64,000 nt of DNA from Diaphorobacter nitroreducens (GTDB lineage: Bacteria; Pseudomonadota; Gammaproteobacteria; Burkholderiales; Burkholderiaceae_C). Positions 7,567-15,765 of the stretch are shown here, in pieces. Position numbers and translations under genes: made by a program. The stretch lies in assembly GCA_003755025.1 (NCBI GenBank), contig RJVL01000007.1, positions 62,001 through 126,000 on the forward strand, given 5' to 3'. Every line of letters begins with the position of its first letter. Position 1 is the first letter of the stretch. The notes under the pieces were generated by a model. The model had not been told where the DNA came from. It ran no database searches and saw nothing but the letters and a program-made list of their open reading frames with translations.

Positions 7567-8526
7567 TCAGTCCTCGTCCCGCGGGGCGTTGCGCGTGCGG
7601 CGCTCGTTGCGGCGCAGCTGCTCGGCCTTGCGCGCGGCGCGTTCCTTTTCCTGCACCTCGGCGGCGGCCAGCCAGGCCTCGAACTCGGCCGGCGTCTCCA
7701 GCGTCACACGGCCCAGCGCTGCGCTGCGCAGGTCGGTGAGCACGATCTCGGCGGCCTTTTGCAGGTTGAGGCGCCCGCCGCTCATCACCGCGCCGCGCTT
7801 CCTGGCAATCAGCTCCAGCAGCTCATCATCGTGCTTGGCGGCGATGGCCGCCGCGTCCAGCCCCAGCTTGTAGCGCGCATCCAGCAGCGGTGCGTAGTGC
7901 TGCTTGAGGTAGGCCAACAGTTCCAGCGCCACTTCTTCCTCGTCGTACGCATTGCGGCCCACGGCGCCGCTGGCGGCGAGCTTGTAGCCGCTTTCGGGCA
8001 CGGTGATGCGCGGCCACAGCATGCCGGGCGTGTCCCACAGGTAAAAGTCATCGTCCAGCACGATGCGCTGCTCCTGCTTGGTCACGCCGGCCTCGTCGCC
8101 CGTCTTGGCTTCGCGCTTGGCGGACAGGGTGTTGATCAGCGTGGACTTGCCCACGTTGGGAATGCCGCAGATCAGTACCCGCATCGGCTTGGAGAGGCCG
8201 CGCCGGTTGGGCGCAAGCTGCCGGCACGCGTCGATGAGCCGGCGCGCGGGCGCGGCGTCGGACGCATCCAGCGCAATCGCGCTCGTGCCGGGCCGCGCGT
8301 TGTACCAGGCCAGCCACGCCGGCGTGCGCGCCGGGTCGGCCACGTCCTGCTTGTTGAGCACCTTCAGCGCGGGCTTATGGCCCGTCAGCTCGGCCAGCAG
8401 CGGATTGCTGCTGGAGCCCGGCAAGCGCGCGTCCAGCAGCTCGATCACCACATCGATGTCCTTGATGCGCTCGCCGATCGCCTTGCGCGTCAGGTGCATG
8501 TGACCGGGAAACCACTGGATGGCCAT
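7567..8526 (-). CDS. ylqF: YlqF/RbgA-type ribosome biogenesis GTPase
   Basis: 319 residues starting at M-A-I-Q-W-F-P-G-H-M. It is a circularly permuted GTPase: the G4 motif N-K-Q-D lies near residue 58, before G1 G-I-P-N-V-G-K-S-T (about residue 122) and G3 D-T-P-G (about residue 167). This order is diagnostic of the YlqF/RbgA/YawG group. In Bacillus, RbgA drives late assembly of the 50S subunit; in proteobacteria the role is inferred. The C-terminus is strongly basic (ERAARKAEQLRRNERRTR), suited to rRNA binding. The start was taken at the family-conserved MAIQWFPGHM; an upstream in-frame extension exists but is not conserved in character. It is divergent from the small membrane gene at 8582. 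Confidence 0.88.
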   Translation of the reverse strand: MAIQWFPGHMHLTRKAIGERIKDIDVVIELLDARLPGSSSNPLLAELTGHKPALKVLNKQDVADPARTPAWLAWYNARPGTSAIALDASDAAPARRLIDACRQLAPNRRGLSKPMRVLICGIPNVGKSTLINTLSAKREAKTGDEAGVTKQEQRIVLDDDFYLWDTPGMLWPRITVPESGYKLAASGAVGRNAYDEEEVALELLAYLKQHYAPLLDARYKLGLDAAAIAAKHDDELLELIARKRGAVMSGGRLNLQKAAEIVLTDLRSAALGRVTLETPAEFEAWLAAAEVQEKERAARKAEQLRRNERRTRNAPRDED

Positions 8527-8581
8527 GGACTGTGTACTTTCACGAATGGGGCTTGCGAAGCCGCCAAGGATAATCGCCGCC

Positions 8582-8803
8582 ATGCCCTCTTTCTCCCAGC
8601 GCAAACAAGATTCCGAGCTGCTGCTCAAGGGCGCGGTGTGCGCGCTCATTGGCGTGATCATCCTGCTGGCCCCCTACATTGCCCGCTCGCCCGACGTGCG
8701 CGAGATGATGACCCAGGGCCACGTCGTGGGGTGGTTCGCGCTGGTGCTGGGCTGCGCCTTCCTGGCGCGCTACGGCCTGATCCGTTGGCGCGGGCGCCGG
8801 TAA
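8582..8803 (+). CDS. Small two-helix membrane protein, unknown function
   Basis: 73 residues beginning MPSFSQRKQDSELL. Two membrane helices are clear: GAVCALIGVIILLAPYIA (about residues 17-34) and WFALVLGCAFLARYGLI (about residues 50-66). A loop rich in charged residues separates them. No family assigned. It overlaps the promoter region of the divergent ylqF gene and is followed after 15 bases by the oxidoreductase-like gene. Confidence 0.6.
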   Translation: MPSFSQRKQDSELLLKGAVCALIGVIILLAPYIARSPDVREMMTQGHVVGWFALVLGCAFLARYGLIRWRGRR

Positions 8804-8818
8804 GGCCCCGTCACCTTG

Positions 8819-9028
8819 ATGCTGCAAGCCACCCGCCAGCGCTTCGCCGCCCTGCAGGCGCAGGCCGCCCACGCCGGCGTAGCGCTGCGCCCACCGCCGC
8901 CTGAGCCCACCACCTGCTGCGGCCGCGGGTGCAACGGGTGCGTGTGGGAGGGCTTTTATGCGGCGGCGCAGTGGTGGTGCGAAGATGCGCAGGGCGCGCT
9001 GGCGCAGCCCGGCGGGGGCTCCTCCTGA
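8819..9028 (+). CDS. Oxidoreductase-like-domain small protein
   Basis: 69 residues with the motif P-P-P-P-E-P-T-T-C-C-G-R-G-C-N-G-C-V-W-E. This is the cysteine pattern of the oxidoreductase-like N-terminal domain family found in proteobacteria and mitochondria. The four clustered cysteines suggest metal binding. Function in bacteria is not established. A TTG three bases upstream is an alternative start. Confidence 0.65.
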   Translation: MLQATRQRFAALQAQAAHAGVALRPPPPEPTTCCGRGCNGCVWEGFYAAAQWWCEDAQGALAQPGGGSS

Positions 9029-9100
9029 CGCTGCACCGGGGCTGAATGTGTGCAGCGGCCCGCGAGGCTCTTGCATGCCAGGAAGGGCCGCCTCTTCAGG

Positions 9101-10861
9101 TCAAGGCTCCAGCAGATCCCCCAGCGCCTTTGCGCCCACGGGCGGGGTCGCCGCCCAGGGAATCAGATAGAACCGGCCTTGTGCCAATGCTTGAACCCGC
9201 TCCATCTGCCGCCTCTCGCTGTTCAACCGGGCCTGAAGAAGGGGATCGCGGGTGTTGCTGGCCAACAGTGACTTGTTGACCACCCAGGCGAAGGTGCCGA
9301 TCCGGGCCCGCTGCAGGTCCTCCTTCAGCGCGGCGGCCTGCGACACCGGGGTGGCCTCGGGCAACGTCACCAGAATGATCTTGGTGTAGTCAGGGTCCTG
9401 CAGTCGCATCAGGGGCGTGGTGATGCGCCCCGACGCCTTGCCTTCAAACTCCCGCACCATCTGGCGGTGGTAGGCACCCGTGGCATCCATGAGCAGCAGC
9501 GAGTGGCCCGTGGGCGCGGTGTCGAGCACCACGAACGCACTGCGGGCCTGAGACACCACATGCGAGAACGCATGGAAGACCGCCACTTCCTCCGTGCACG
9601 GAGAACGCAGATCTTCCATCAACAGGTCCTTCTCCGCCGGGGTCATGCCGGCCGACTTGGCGGCAACGACCTTGTCCACGTATTTCTGGGTCTCTGCTTT
9701 GGGGTCAATGCGCCCGACGGTCAGGCCCGGGATCTCGCCGTCGAGCGTCACCGCCAGGTGGGCGGCGGGGTCCGTGGTGCTCAGGTGCACGGACTTGCCG
9801 AGCTTGACCAGTCCCAGGGCGATCGCCGCGGCAATGGTAGTCTTGCCGACGCCACCCTTGCCCATCACCATGATCAATCCACGCTCGCCCCGCGCCAGCT
9901 CCGCCACCAGCGCAGACAGTTTCTGGTGCGCGAAGTCGGGTGCTTCCAGGGCGGCCACAGGCACCTCGGTCGGTGATGGCGACAGCAGCGCCCGCAGCGC
10001 CTGCAGCCCCACGGAATCGACGGGCCGCATGGGAATCACGTCGGCCGCCAGACGTTTCAGCGCCTGCGGCATCTCCCGCATGGCCTCCTGTCCCAGAGCC
10101 TCGATGGCCAGGGCGACGGCATCGCGAGGGTCTTGCGCCTTGAAAACCGCGTTGATCACCAGGCGCTGGTGGGAAAGGCCCAACTCACGCAGTTCGTCTG
10201 AAGACCTGGCGGCCTCGTTGAGCGCTCCCGCCTCAGGCCGCGCCACCAGAACAATGGTGGTGAGCGAAGCGTCGTTCAGGGATGCCAGCGCCCGGTTGAA
10301 AAGCTGCTCCTGCATCTTCAACCCCGAATGCGGCCCCAGGCAGGATGCTCCGCGGTCATTGCCCTTGAGGAACCCGCTCCATGCCTTGGGCAGGCTGAGA
10401 AGCCTCAAGGTATGGCCCGTGGGGGCGGTATCGAATACGACATGGTCGAAATCCCGCCCTCCTTCCGACAGAAGTTGAGAGAACTCATCGAAGGTGGCGA
10501 TCTCGGTGGTGCAGGCACCCGAGAGTTGCTCGCGCACGAGGTCCACCTCCTCAGCCGTAGCCTGCGTGCCCATTTGTTCAATGACACGGGCACGGTAGTT
10601 CTGCGACGCGGCTTCCGGATCGATGTTCAGGACCATCAGGCCCGGAACCCCTGGCACAGGAACCGGATGGTTGCGCAGCGCAATGCCGAGCATTTCATCA
10701 AGGTTCGACGCCGCGTCGGTACTGACCAATAGAACCTTCTTGCCCGCGTCTGCCAAGGCGATGGAAACCGCTGTGGATACCGAGGTCTTGCCGACACCAC
10801 CCTTGCCGGTGAAGAACAGGTACCTGGTGGGCGCGTCCAGAAGGGAGAAGTGAGATGGCAT
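9101..10861 (-). CDS. arsA: ArsA arsenical pump-driving ATPase
   Basis: 586 residues, the usual length for the two-domain ArsA that energises arsenite efflux at the membrane. Each half has its own P-loop: G-K-G-G-V-G-K-T at residues 19-26 and G-K-G-G-V-G-K-T-T at 334-342. Each half also has a D-T-A-P-T-G-H signal-transduction motif (residues 144-150 and 447-453). The three metalloid-binding cysteines expected from the E. coli plasmid protein (C113, C172, C422) have clear counterparts at C117, C174 and C422. It is transcribed divergently from arsR, with the promoter region between. No arsD chaperone is adjacent, and the partner carrier here is Acr3 rather than ArsB, which is the less studied pairing. 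Confidence 0.93.
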   Translation of the reverse strand: MPSHFSLLDAPTRYLFFTGKGGVGKTSVSTAVSIALADAGKKVLLVSTDAASNLDEMLGIALRNHPVPVPGVPGLMVLNIDPEAASQNYRARVIEQMGTQATAEEVDLVREQLSGACTTEIATFDEFSQLLSEGGRDFDHVVFDTAPTGHTLRLLSLPKAWSGFLKGNDRGASCLGPHSGLKMQEQLFNRALASLNDASLTTIVLVARPEAGALNEAARSSDELRELGLSHQRLVINAVFKAQDPRDAVALAIEALGQEAMREMPQALKRLAADVIPMRPVDSVGLQALRALLSPSPTEVPVAALEAPDFAHQKLSALVAELARGERGLIMVMGKGGVGKTTIAAAIALGLVKLGKSVHLSTTDPAAHLAVTLDGEIPGLTVGRIDPKAETQKYVDKVVAAKSAGMTPAEKDLLMEDLRSPCTEEVAVFHAFSHVVSQARSAFVVLDTAPTGHSLLLMDATGAYHRQMVREFEGKASGRITTPLMRLQDPDYTKIILVTLPEATPVSQAAALKEDLQRARIGTFAWVVNKSLLASNTRDPLLQARLNSERRQMERVQALAQGRFYLIPWAATPPVGAKALGDLLEP

Positions 10862-10974
10862 AAGCGTTCGTGGTCAATGCACCGAATGGGCGGGGATAAG
10901 GGATTGCCTCAGGCATGCGCAATGTTGCACCGAAGAAATTTACAATAATTCCAATATCGTTGTATAGTTGTTTT
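10862..10974. promoter_or_regulatory. Divergent arsA/arsR promoter-operator region
   Basis: An AT-rich stretch within GC-rich surroundings. An imperfect inverted repeat CCAATATCGTTGTATAGTTG (10951-10970) lies immediately before arsR and is a plausible ArsR operator. TATAGT at 10963-10968 may be a -10 element within it, although it lies very close to the arsR start. Confidence 0.5.
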
Positions 10975-11298
10975 ATGCAAGAAATCGATGTCATCCGCTC
11001 CCTCGCAGCGTTGGCCCAAGAAGTACGCCTGAGGGTGTTTCGCGCACTGGTCGTGGCTGGCGCAGAGGGACTCACGCCAGGCTCGTTGTGCGAGCAACTG
11101 GCGGTAGCACCCAACACCTTGTCCTTTCACCTCAAGGAGCTCGTGCACTCCGGCCTCGTCAGCCAGGAGCGTCAGGGGCGCAACCTGATCTACCGGGCCT
11201 CCTTCGACACGATGGACGATCTGCTCGGCTACCTCACGGAAAACTGCTGCCAGGGCGCGTCCTGCCTGGCGGAGACGGCAAAGAGCTGCGACTGCTGA
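10975..11298 (+). CDS. arsR: ArsR arsenite-responsive repressor
   Basis: 107 residues from the ATG at 10975 (MQEIDVIRSLAALAQE); an upstream in-frame extension reads through the operator region and is rejected. A winged helix-turn-helix is visible (L-C-E-Q-L-A-V-A-P-N-T-L-S-F-H-L-K-E-L). The usual E-L-C-V-C-D-L metal site in the recognition helix is absent. Instead the C-terminus carries C91, C92 and C97 plus C105 and C107, resembling the C-terminal three-cysteine site described for Acidithiobacillus ferrooxidans ArsR. It should dissociate from DNA on binding As(III) and is the first gene of the plus-strand ars operon. Confidence 0.9.
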   Translation: MQEIDVIRSLAALAQEVRLRVFRALVVAGAEGLTPGSLCEQLAVAPNTLSFHLKELVHSGLVSQERQGRNLIYRASFDTMDDLLGYLTENCCQGASCLAETAKSCDC

Positions 11299-11320
11299 CC
11301 CACTTTTGAAGGAGAACCCC

Positions 11321-11806
11321 ATGAAGCGATTCCATGTCCACCTGCATGTGGAAGACCTGGCCCAGAGCATCCGTTTTTACTCCCAGCTCTTCGCGGCTGA
11401 GCCCGCTCGCGTGGAGGCCGATTACGCGAAGTGGATGCTCGACGATCCGCGGGTCAACTTCGCGATCTCCAAGCGGGGCACCTCCCCAGGCCTGGATCAC
11501 CTGGGCTTTCAGGTGGACGACGCGGCCGAACTGTCAGAACTGAAGGCCAGGGCCGCATCGGCCGACATGGCCCTGCTCGACGAAGGCGCCACCACCTGCT
11601 GCTATGCGCGCAGCGAGAAGCACTGGATTACCGACCCGCAGGGCATCGCGTGGGAGCACTTTCACACGCTCGGCGACATTCCCGTGTTCAACGAGTCCAG
11701 CCCAACGGCTGCCGCCGGCGCGTGCTGCGCGCCAAAGGCGCCTGCGGCCACGGCATCCAAGGCGCCCTGCTGCGGGCCCGCCACTTCCTCATCCACCTGC
11801 TGCTGA
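11321..11806 (+). CDS. arsI: ArsI-type C-As lyase (vicinal oxygen chelate fold)
   Basis: 161 residues starting after AAGGAG (MKRFHVHLHVEDL). It is a glyoxalase/VOC-superfamily protein with the ArsI/CadI signature T-T-C-C-Y-A-R-S-E-K-H-W-I-T-D-P-Q-G; the vicinal C93-C94 pair binds trivalent organoarsenicals in characterised ArsI. Metal ligands of the VOC fold are likely H5 or H7, H60 (in L-D-H-L-G-F) and a Glu in W-E-H-F. ArsI cleaves the carbon-arsenic bond of methylarsenite and trivalent aromatic arsenicals using Fe2+ and O2. The tail after residue 135 has three cysteine pairs (ACCAP, PCCGP, TCC) that may help bind metalloid. Some databases label the family cadmium-induced CadI. Confidence 0.85.
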   Translation: MKRFHVHLHVEDLAQSIRFYSQLFAAEPARVEADYAKWMLDDPRVNFAISKRGTSPGLDHLGFQVDDAAELSELKARAASADMALLDEGATTCCYARSEKHWITDPQGIAWEHFHTLGDIPVFNESSPTAAAGACCAPKAPAATASKAPCCGPATSSSTCC

Positions 11807-11823
11807 TGCGCTGAAGGTCCTTC

Positions 11824-12321
11824 ATGACGACGCCCTTGAACGTTCTTTTTCTCTGCACGCACAACTCCGCGCGCAGCATCCTGGCCGAGGCCTTGCTCAA
11901 TGCCATGGCAGGCGGGCGCTTCAAGGCCTGGTCTGCCGGCAGCAGCCCGCGCGACAACCAGCAGCCGCATCCCCTGGGTCTGCAGGTCCTGCAAAAAGCA
12001 GGCGTCTCCACCGAGGGGTTGCGCAGCAAGAGCTGGGATGAGTTTGCCGCCCCAGGCGCGCCCACGATGGACCTGATCATCACCGTGTGCGACAACGCCG
12101 CGGGAGAGGTCTGCCCGATCTGGCCGGGGCACCCCGCAACGGCGCACTGGGGCTTCGCCGATCCTTCCGAAGGCGACGCGCCTGACTCAGAAAAGCTGGA
12201 AGCCTTCCGCCAGACGCTGCACCTGATCAAGCGCCGCCTGGACCTGCTGATCAACCTGCCCGCCGACAAGCTGGAGAAAGCGGTATTGCAGACCAGCGCC
12301 CGCGAACTCGCAGGGAAATGA
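11824..12321 (+). CDS. arsC: Arsenate reductase, low-molecular-weight phosphatase type
   Basis: 165 residues. The N-terminal P-loop L-C-T-H-N-S-A-R-S (C11 nucleophile, R17) is that of ArsC enzymes related to low-molecular-weight tyrosine phosphatases. Further cysteines C89 and C96 in I-T-V-C-D-N-A-A-G-E-V-C-P form the relay expected for thioredoxin-coupled reduction. It converts As(V) to As(III) in the cytoplasm for export by Acr3. The C-terminal extension after the catalytic domain is unremarkable. It starts 17 bases after arsI and ends one base before the acr3 start, so it is part of one transcript. Confidence 0.9.
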   Translation: MTTPLNVLFLCTHNSARSILAEALLNAMAGGRFKAWSAGSSPRDNQQPHPLGLQVLQKAGVSTEGLRSKSWDEFAAPGAPTMDLIITVCDNAAGEVCPIWPGHPATAHWGFADPSEGDAPDSEKLEAFRQTLHLIKRRLDLLINLPADKLEKAVLQTSARELAGK

Positions 12322-12322
12322 C

Positions 12323-13405
12323 ATGAGTGCCCAGTGCGAAACCACCGCCCAACGCGCGGCAGGCGCTCCCATGAGCGTGTTCGAGCGCTATCTCACCGTG
12401 TGGGTGCTGCTGTGCATCGTGGTGGGCATCGGGCTGGGCCAGGCGTTTCCCGGTGCAGCGCGGACCATTGGGTCGTGGGAAGTGGCCCGCGTGAACCTGC
12501 CGGTGGGGCTGCTCATCTGGGTGATGATCATCCCGATGCTGCTCAAGGTGGACTTCTCCGCCATGGGCGAGGTGCGGCACCACGTGCGCGGCATCGGGGT
12601 CACGCTGTTCGTGAACTGGCTGGTCAAGCCATTCTCCATGGCCTTCCTGGGGTGGCTGTTCATCCGCCAGTGGTTTGCCCCCTACCTGCCTGCGGACCAA
12701 CTGGACAGCTACATCGCCGGCCTGATCCTGCTGGCCGCCGCCCCCTGCACGGCCATGGTGTTCGTATGGAGCCGCCTGACCGGCGGCGATCCCCTGTTCA
12801 CGCTGTCCCAGGTCGCGTTGAACGACAGCATCATGATCGTGGCGTTCGCGCCGCTGGTGGCCTTCCTGCTCGGCCTGTCGGCCATCACGGTGCCATGGGA
12901 CACCCTGCTCACCTCGGTGGTGCTGTACATCGTCATTCCGGTGGTGCTGGCCCAGTGGTGGCGGCGCGCCTTGCTGGCACGGGGGCAGGCCGCGTTCGAT
13001 GCGGCACTCCAGCGCATGGGGCCATGGTCCATTGCGGCGCTGCTGCTCACGCTGGTGCTGCTGTTCGCCTTCCAGGGCGAGGCCATCCTGCGCCAGCCCC
13101 TGGTCATCGCACTGCTGGCCGTGCCCATCCTGATCCAGGTGTTCTTCAACTCGGCGCTGGCCTACTGGCTCAACCGCGCGGCGGGTGAAAAGCACGCGGT
13201 CGCCTGCCCGTCCGCCCTGATTGGCGCATCCAACTTCTTTGAGCTGGCCGTGGCCACCGCCATCAGCCTGTTTGGCTTCGAGTCGGGCGCGGCACTGGCC
13301 ACGGTGGTGGGCGTGCTCATCGAAGTGCCGGTGATGCTGCTGGTCGTCAAAGTCGTGAATTCATCCAAGGGCTGGTACGACGCGGGTGCAAAGCGTGCAG
13401 CGTAG
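12323..13405 (+). CDS. acr3: Acr3 arsenite efflux carrier
   Basis: 360 residues, ten hydrophobic segments. Family features include the N-terminal S-V-F-E-R-Y-L-T-V-W-V, L-M-I-P-M-L-type segment W-V-M-I-I-P-M-L-L-K-V-D-F, the essential cysteine in L-A-A-A-P-C-T-A-M-V-F-V-W-S, and A-S-N-F-F-E-L-A-V-A near the C-terminus. It belongs to the bile/arsenite/riboflavin transporter superfamily and exports As(III) from the inner membrane. It is the main efflux pump of this locus; no ArsB is present. Its last 20 bases overlap the following MFS gene. Confidence 0.93.
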   Translation: MSAQCETTAQRAAGAPMSVFERYLTVWVLLCIVVGIGLGQAFPGAARTIGSWEVARVNLPVGLLIWVMIIPMLLKVDFSAMGEVRHHVRGIGVTLFVNWLVKPFSMAFLGWLFIRQWFAPYLPADQLDSYIAGLILLAAAPCTAMVFVWSRLTGGDPLFTLSQVALNDSIMIVAFAPLVAFLLGLSAITVPWDTLLTSVVLYIVIPVVLAQWWRRALLARGQAAFDAALQRMGPWSIAALLLTLVLLFAFQGEAILRQPLVIALLAVPILIQVFFNSALAYWLNRAAGEKHAVACPSALIGASNFFELAVATAISLFGFESGAALATVVGVLIEVPVMLLVVKVVNSSKGWYDAGAKRAA

Positions 13406-14588
13406 AACCACCACCACGCTGATGCTGGGCGTAGCCCAGACACTGGCGTGGGCGTCGTCGTACTACCTGCCGGCCGTGGTGGCCGCGCCGATGGGGCGAG
13501 ACGTCGGCATGTCCTCGTCGGCGGTGTTTGGGGCGTTCTCGATGGCGCTGCTGTTTGCCGCAGCAACCGGCCCCTGGGCGGGGCGCGCCATTGACCGGGC
13601 TGGTGGGCGGCCGGTACTGGTCGTCAGCAACCTGGTGTTTGCCGCAGGGCTCGCGGCGCTCAGCCTGGCCTCACAGCCCGCCCATGTCTTTGCTGCCTGG
13701 GCCCTGATGGGCTTGGCCATGGGCAGCGGCCTCTACGAAGCCGCGTTCGCCACCGTGGTCCGCCTGCATGGCCAGGACGCCCGGCGGGCGATCACCGGCA
13801 TCACCTTGCTGGCAGGCTTTGCAAGCACGATCGGCTGGCCATTGACGGCCTCCCTGGAGTCGGCGTTCGGCTGGCGGCAGGCCTGCCTGACATGGGCGGC
13901 GCTGCATCTGCTCATCGGCCTGCCGCTGAACGCGATGCTGCCCACGGCCGCGCCGGCCGCTTCGGCCGATGCGCAGGCCGCTGCGGCAGGGAGTCCTCAT
14001 CCACAGGCAGCGGCAAGCCTGGCACCGGCCCGGCGGCGTGCGGCCGTGCTCATGGCCTGCGTGTTTGCCATTGCGTGGTTCAACAGCACCGCGATGGCGG
14101 CGCATCTGCCGCAGGTCCTGCAGGCTTCGGGCGTGGCCTTGGCTGGCGCGATCGGCATTGCGGCGCTGGTGGGGCCAGCCCAGGTCGCGGGGCGATTGGT
14201 CGAATTCACCGTGCTCAAGCGGTCGCATCCGCTGTTGTCAGCGCGGCTGGCCACGCTGGCGCATCCGCTGGGCGTCGTACTGCTGATGCTGCTGGGCAGC
14301 CACGCGGCGCCCGCGTTCGCCGTACTGCACGGGCTCGGCAACGGCATCCTGACCATTGCCATCGGCACCCTGCCGCTGCTGATCTTCGGCGCACAAGGCT
14401 ATGGGCAGCGGCAGGGGTTCCTGATGGTGCCCGCGCGCATCGTGCAGGCCGGGGCGCCATTCCTGTTCGGGTTGGCCGTGGAGCGCTGGGGCGGCGCGGC
14501 GCTCTGGCTCTCCGCCACACTGGCGGTCCTGGCGTTTTTGGCACTGGCCGCCCTGGCCGCAGGCATGAAACGGTCCGGCGACGCTTGA
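13386..14588 (+). CDS. MFS transporter at the end of the ars operon
   Basis: 400 residues from a GTG at 13386, overlapping the end of acr3 by 20 bases. Twelve hydrophobic segments are discernible, with the MFS loop R-A-I-D-R-A-G-G-R-P between helices 2 and 3 and a central Ala/Pro-rich cytoplasmic loop (about residues 185-215). The translational overlap with acr3 indicates a role in arsenical handling. ArsK (a trivalent-arsenical exporter) and ArsJ (1-arseno-3-phosphoglycerate export) are both MFS proteins. ArsJ normally travels with a GAPDH gene that is absent here, so an ArsK-like or novel organoarsenical exporter is more likely. Substrate is inference. Confidence 0.82.
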   Translation: MQSVQRRTTTTLMLGVAQTLAWASSYYLPAVVAAPMGRDVGMSSSAVFGAFSMALLFAAATGPWAGRAIDRAGGRPVLVVSNLVFAAGLAALSLASQPAHVFAAWALMGLAMGSGLYEAAFATVVRLHGQDARRAITGITLLAGFASTIGWPLTASLESAFGWRQACLTWAALHLLIGLPLNAMLPTAAPAASADAQAAAAGSPHPQAAASLAPARRRAAVLMACVFAIAWFNSTAMAAHLPQVLQASGVALAGAIGIAALVGPAQVAGRLVEFTVLKRSHPLLSARLATLAHPLGVVLLMLLGSHAAPAFAVLHGLGNGILTIAIGTLPLLIFGAQGYGQRQGFLMVPARIVQAGAPFLFGLAVERWGGAALWLSATLAVLAFLALAALAAGMKRSGDA

Positions 14589-14634
14589 CCGCTATTGCCA
14601 GGGAAGGTGTCCGCCCGCAATGCGCACCATGCGC

Positions 14635-15552
14635 TCATCCACCAACGCGGCCCGGCTCCCGCTGGCCCGCCACCTCCTGCAGCCACGCCCTGAAGGCCTT
14701 CACCCCCGCCGACTCTGCCCGCGCCAGCGGCACCACGAGGTAGTACGCATCGCTGCTGGTCAGCACGCCACCGGGCAGCTCCACCAGCGCGCCGCTCGCC
14801 AATTCCTCCTCCATCAGAAACCGCGGCAGCAGGGCCACGCCCAGGCCGGAGATGGCGGCCTGGGCGATCATGGCGAACTGCTCGAAGCGCGGGCCGCGCA
14901 GGGCCTGGGGCGCGGGCACGCCCTCCTGCTCGAACCAGTCGGCCCACAGCATGGGGCGCGTGGTCTGGTGCAGCAGGGTCAGGCCGGCCACGTCGGCAGG
15001 GGTCTCGATGCGGTGGCGGGTGCGCAGCGCGGGGCTGCACACCGGCACCACTTCTTCGTGCATCAGGTAGTCGCACACGGCGCCGGCCCAGTGGGGCGCA
15101 CCGTAGTGGATAGCGGCATCGAACGGCTCCTGTGCGAAGTCAAAAGGCTCGCCACGGGCAGAAAGATTCACTGTCAGCTCCGGGTGCAGCGCGGCGAACG
15201 CAGGCAGGCGCGGCACCAGCCAGCGCGCGCCCAACGTGGGCAGCACCGCCAGGTGCAGGAGTCCGCCGCCATCGGCCAGGGCCATGGCCTTCTGCGTGGC
15301 GGCACCGAGCTGCTGCAGCACGGCGCGTACGTCGGCGGCGTACAGGCGCCCCGCATCCGTCAACACCACGCGCTGGCGCACCCGGGTGAACAGGGCCTGA
15401 CCGAGCTGTGCCTCCAGTTGGCGCACCTGGCGCGAGACGGCGCTTTGCGTGAGGTGCAGCTCCTCCGCCGCACGTGAGATGCTGGCGTGGCGCGCGGCGG
15501 CCTCGAAGGCGAGCAGGTCGGCCACGGGCGGCAGGAAAAGTTTGCGAAACAT
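14635..15552 (-). CDS. LysR-family regulator, GcvA-like
   Basis: 305 residues. The N-terminal helix-turn-helix reads A-F-E-A-A-A-R-H-A-S-I-S-R-A-A-E-E-L with T-Q-S-A-V-S-R-Q-V-R-Q-L-E, typical of LysR proteins in the GcvA branch. The C-terminal effector domain follows from about residue 90. It is divergent from the thiamine-pyrophosphate enzyme gene with about 210 bases between, the classic arrangement for a LysR protein controlling its neighbour. Effector unknown. Confidence 0.85.
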   Translation of the reverse strand: MFRKLFLPPVADLLAFEAAARHASISRAAEELHLTQSAVSRQVRQLEAQLGQALFTRVRQRVVLTDAGRLYAADVRAVLQQLGAATQKAMALADGGGLLHLAVLPTLGARWLVPRLPAFAALHPELTVNLSARGEPFDFAQEPFDAAIHYGAPHWAGAVCDYLMHEEVVPVCSPALRTRHRIETPADVAGLTLLHQTTRPMLWADWFEQEGVPAPQALRGPRFEQFAMIAQAAISGLGVALLPRFLMEEELASGALVELPGGVLTSSDAYYLVVPLARAESAGVKAFRAWLQEVAGQREPGRVGG

Positions 15553-15612
15553 GGCGTTAATTCATGCAGCCAAAGAATGAACCCGACCAAGGCTTGTGGT
15601 AACGCATAAGGC

Positions 15613-15639
15613 GCCAGCGCTTGATCCATAAGCGCTGGC
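15613..15639 (+). repeat. Dispersed palindromic intergenic repeat, copy 4 (core)
   Basis: GCCAGCGCTT, loop GATCCAT, AAGCGCTGGC: a perfect 10-bp stem in the lysR/TPP-enzyme intergenic region. It shares the GCGCTT/AAGCGC core with the other copies but lacks their flanks, so it could instead be a LysR-independent regulatory hairpin. Confidence 0.5.
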
Positions 15640-15765
15640 GGCAGGCAGGGCTGGGACGGGATATTGCCACTTGATGCGATTCAAGCAACAAGTCGTTCCG
15701 CTTTTTTGCTATGCAAGCGCGCATGGCTGGGCGATATTTGCAGCTTCGCCTTCTCTTGGACCTCC

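Noticed and set aside
11321-11806. Annotation as cadmium-induced CadI or as a plain glyoxalase
   Set aside because: The T-C-C-Y-A motif with the W-I-T-D-P-Q-G context and position in an ars operon fit ArsI better.
12323-13405. Naming the arsenite carrier arsB
   Set aside because: Motifs (A-P-C-T-A-M-V-F and A-S-N-F-F-E-L) and the ten-helix size are those of Acr3, not of the twelve-helix ArsB family.
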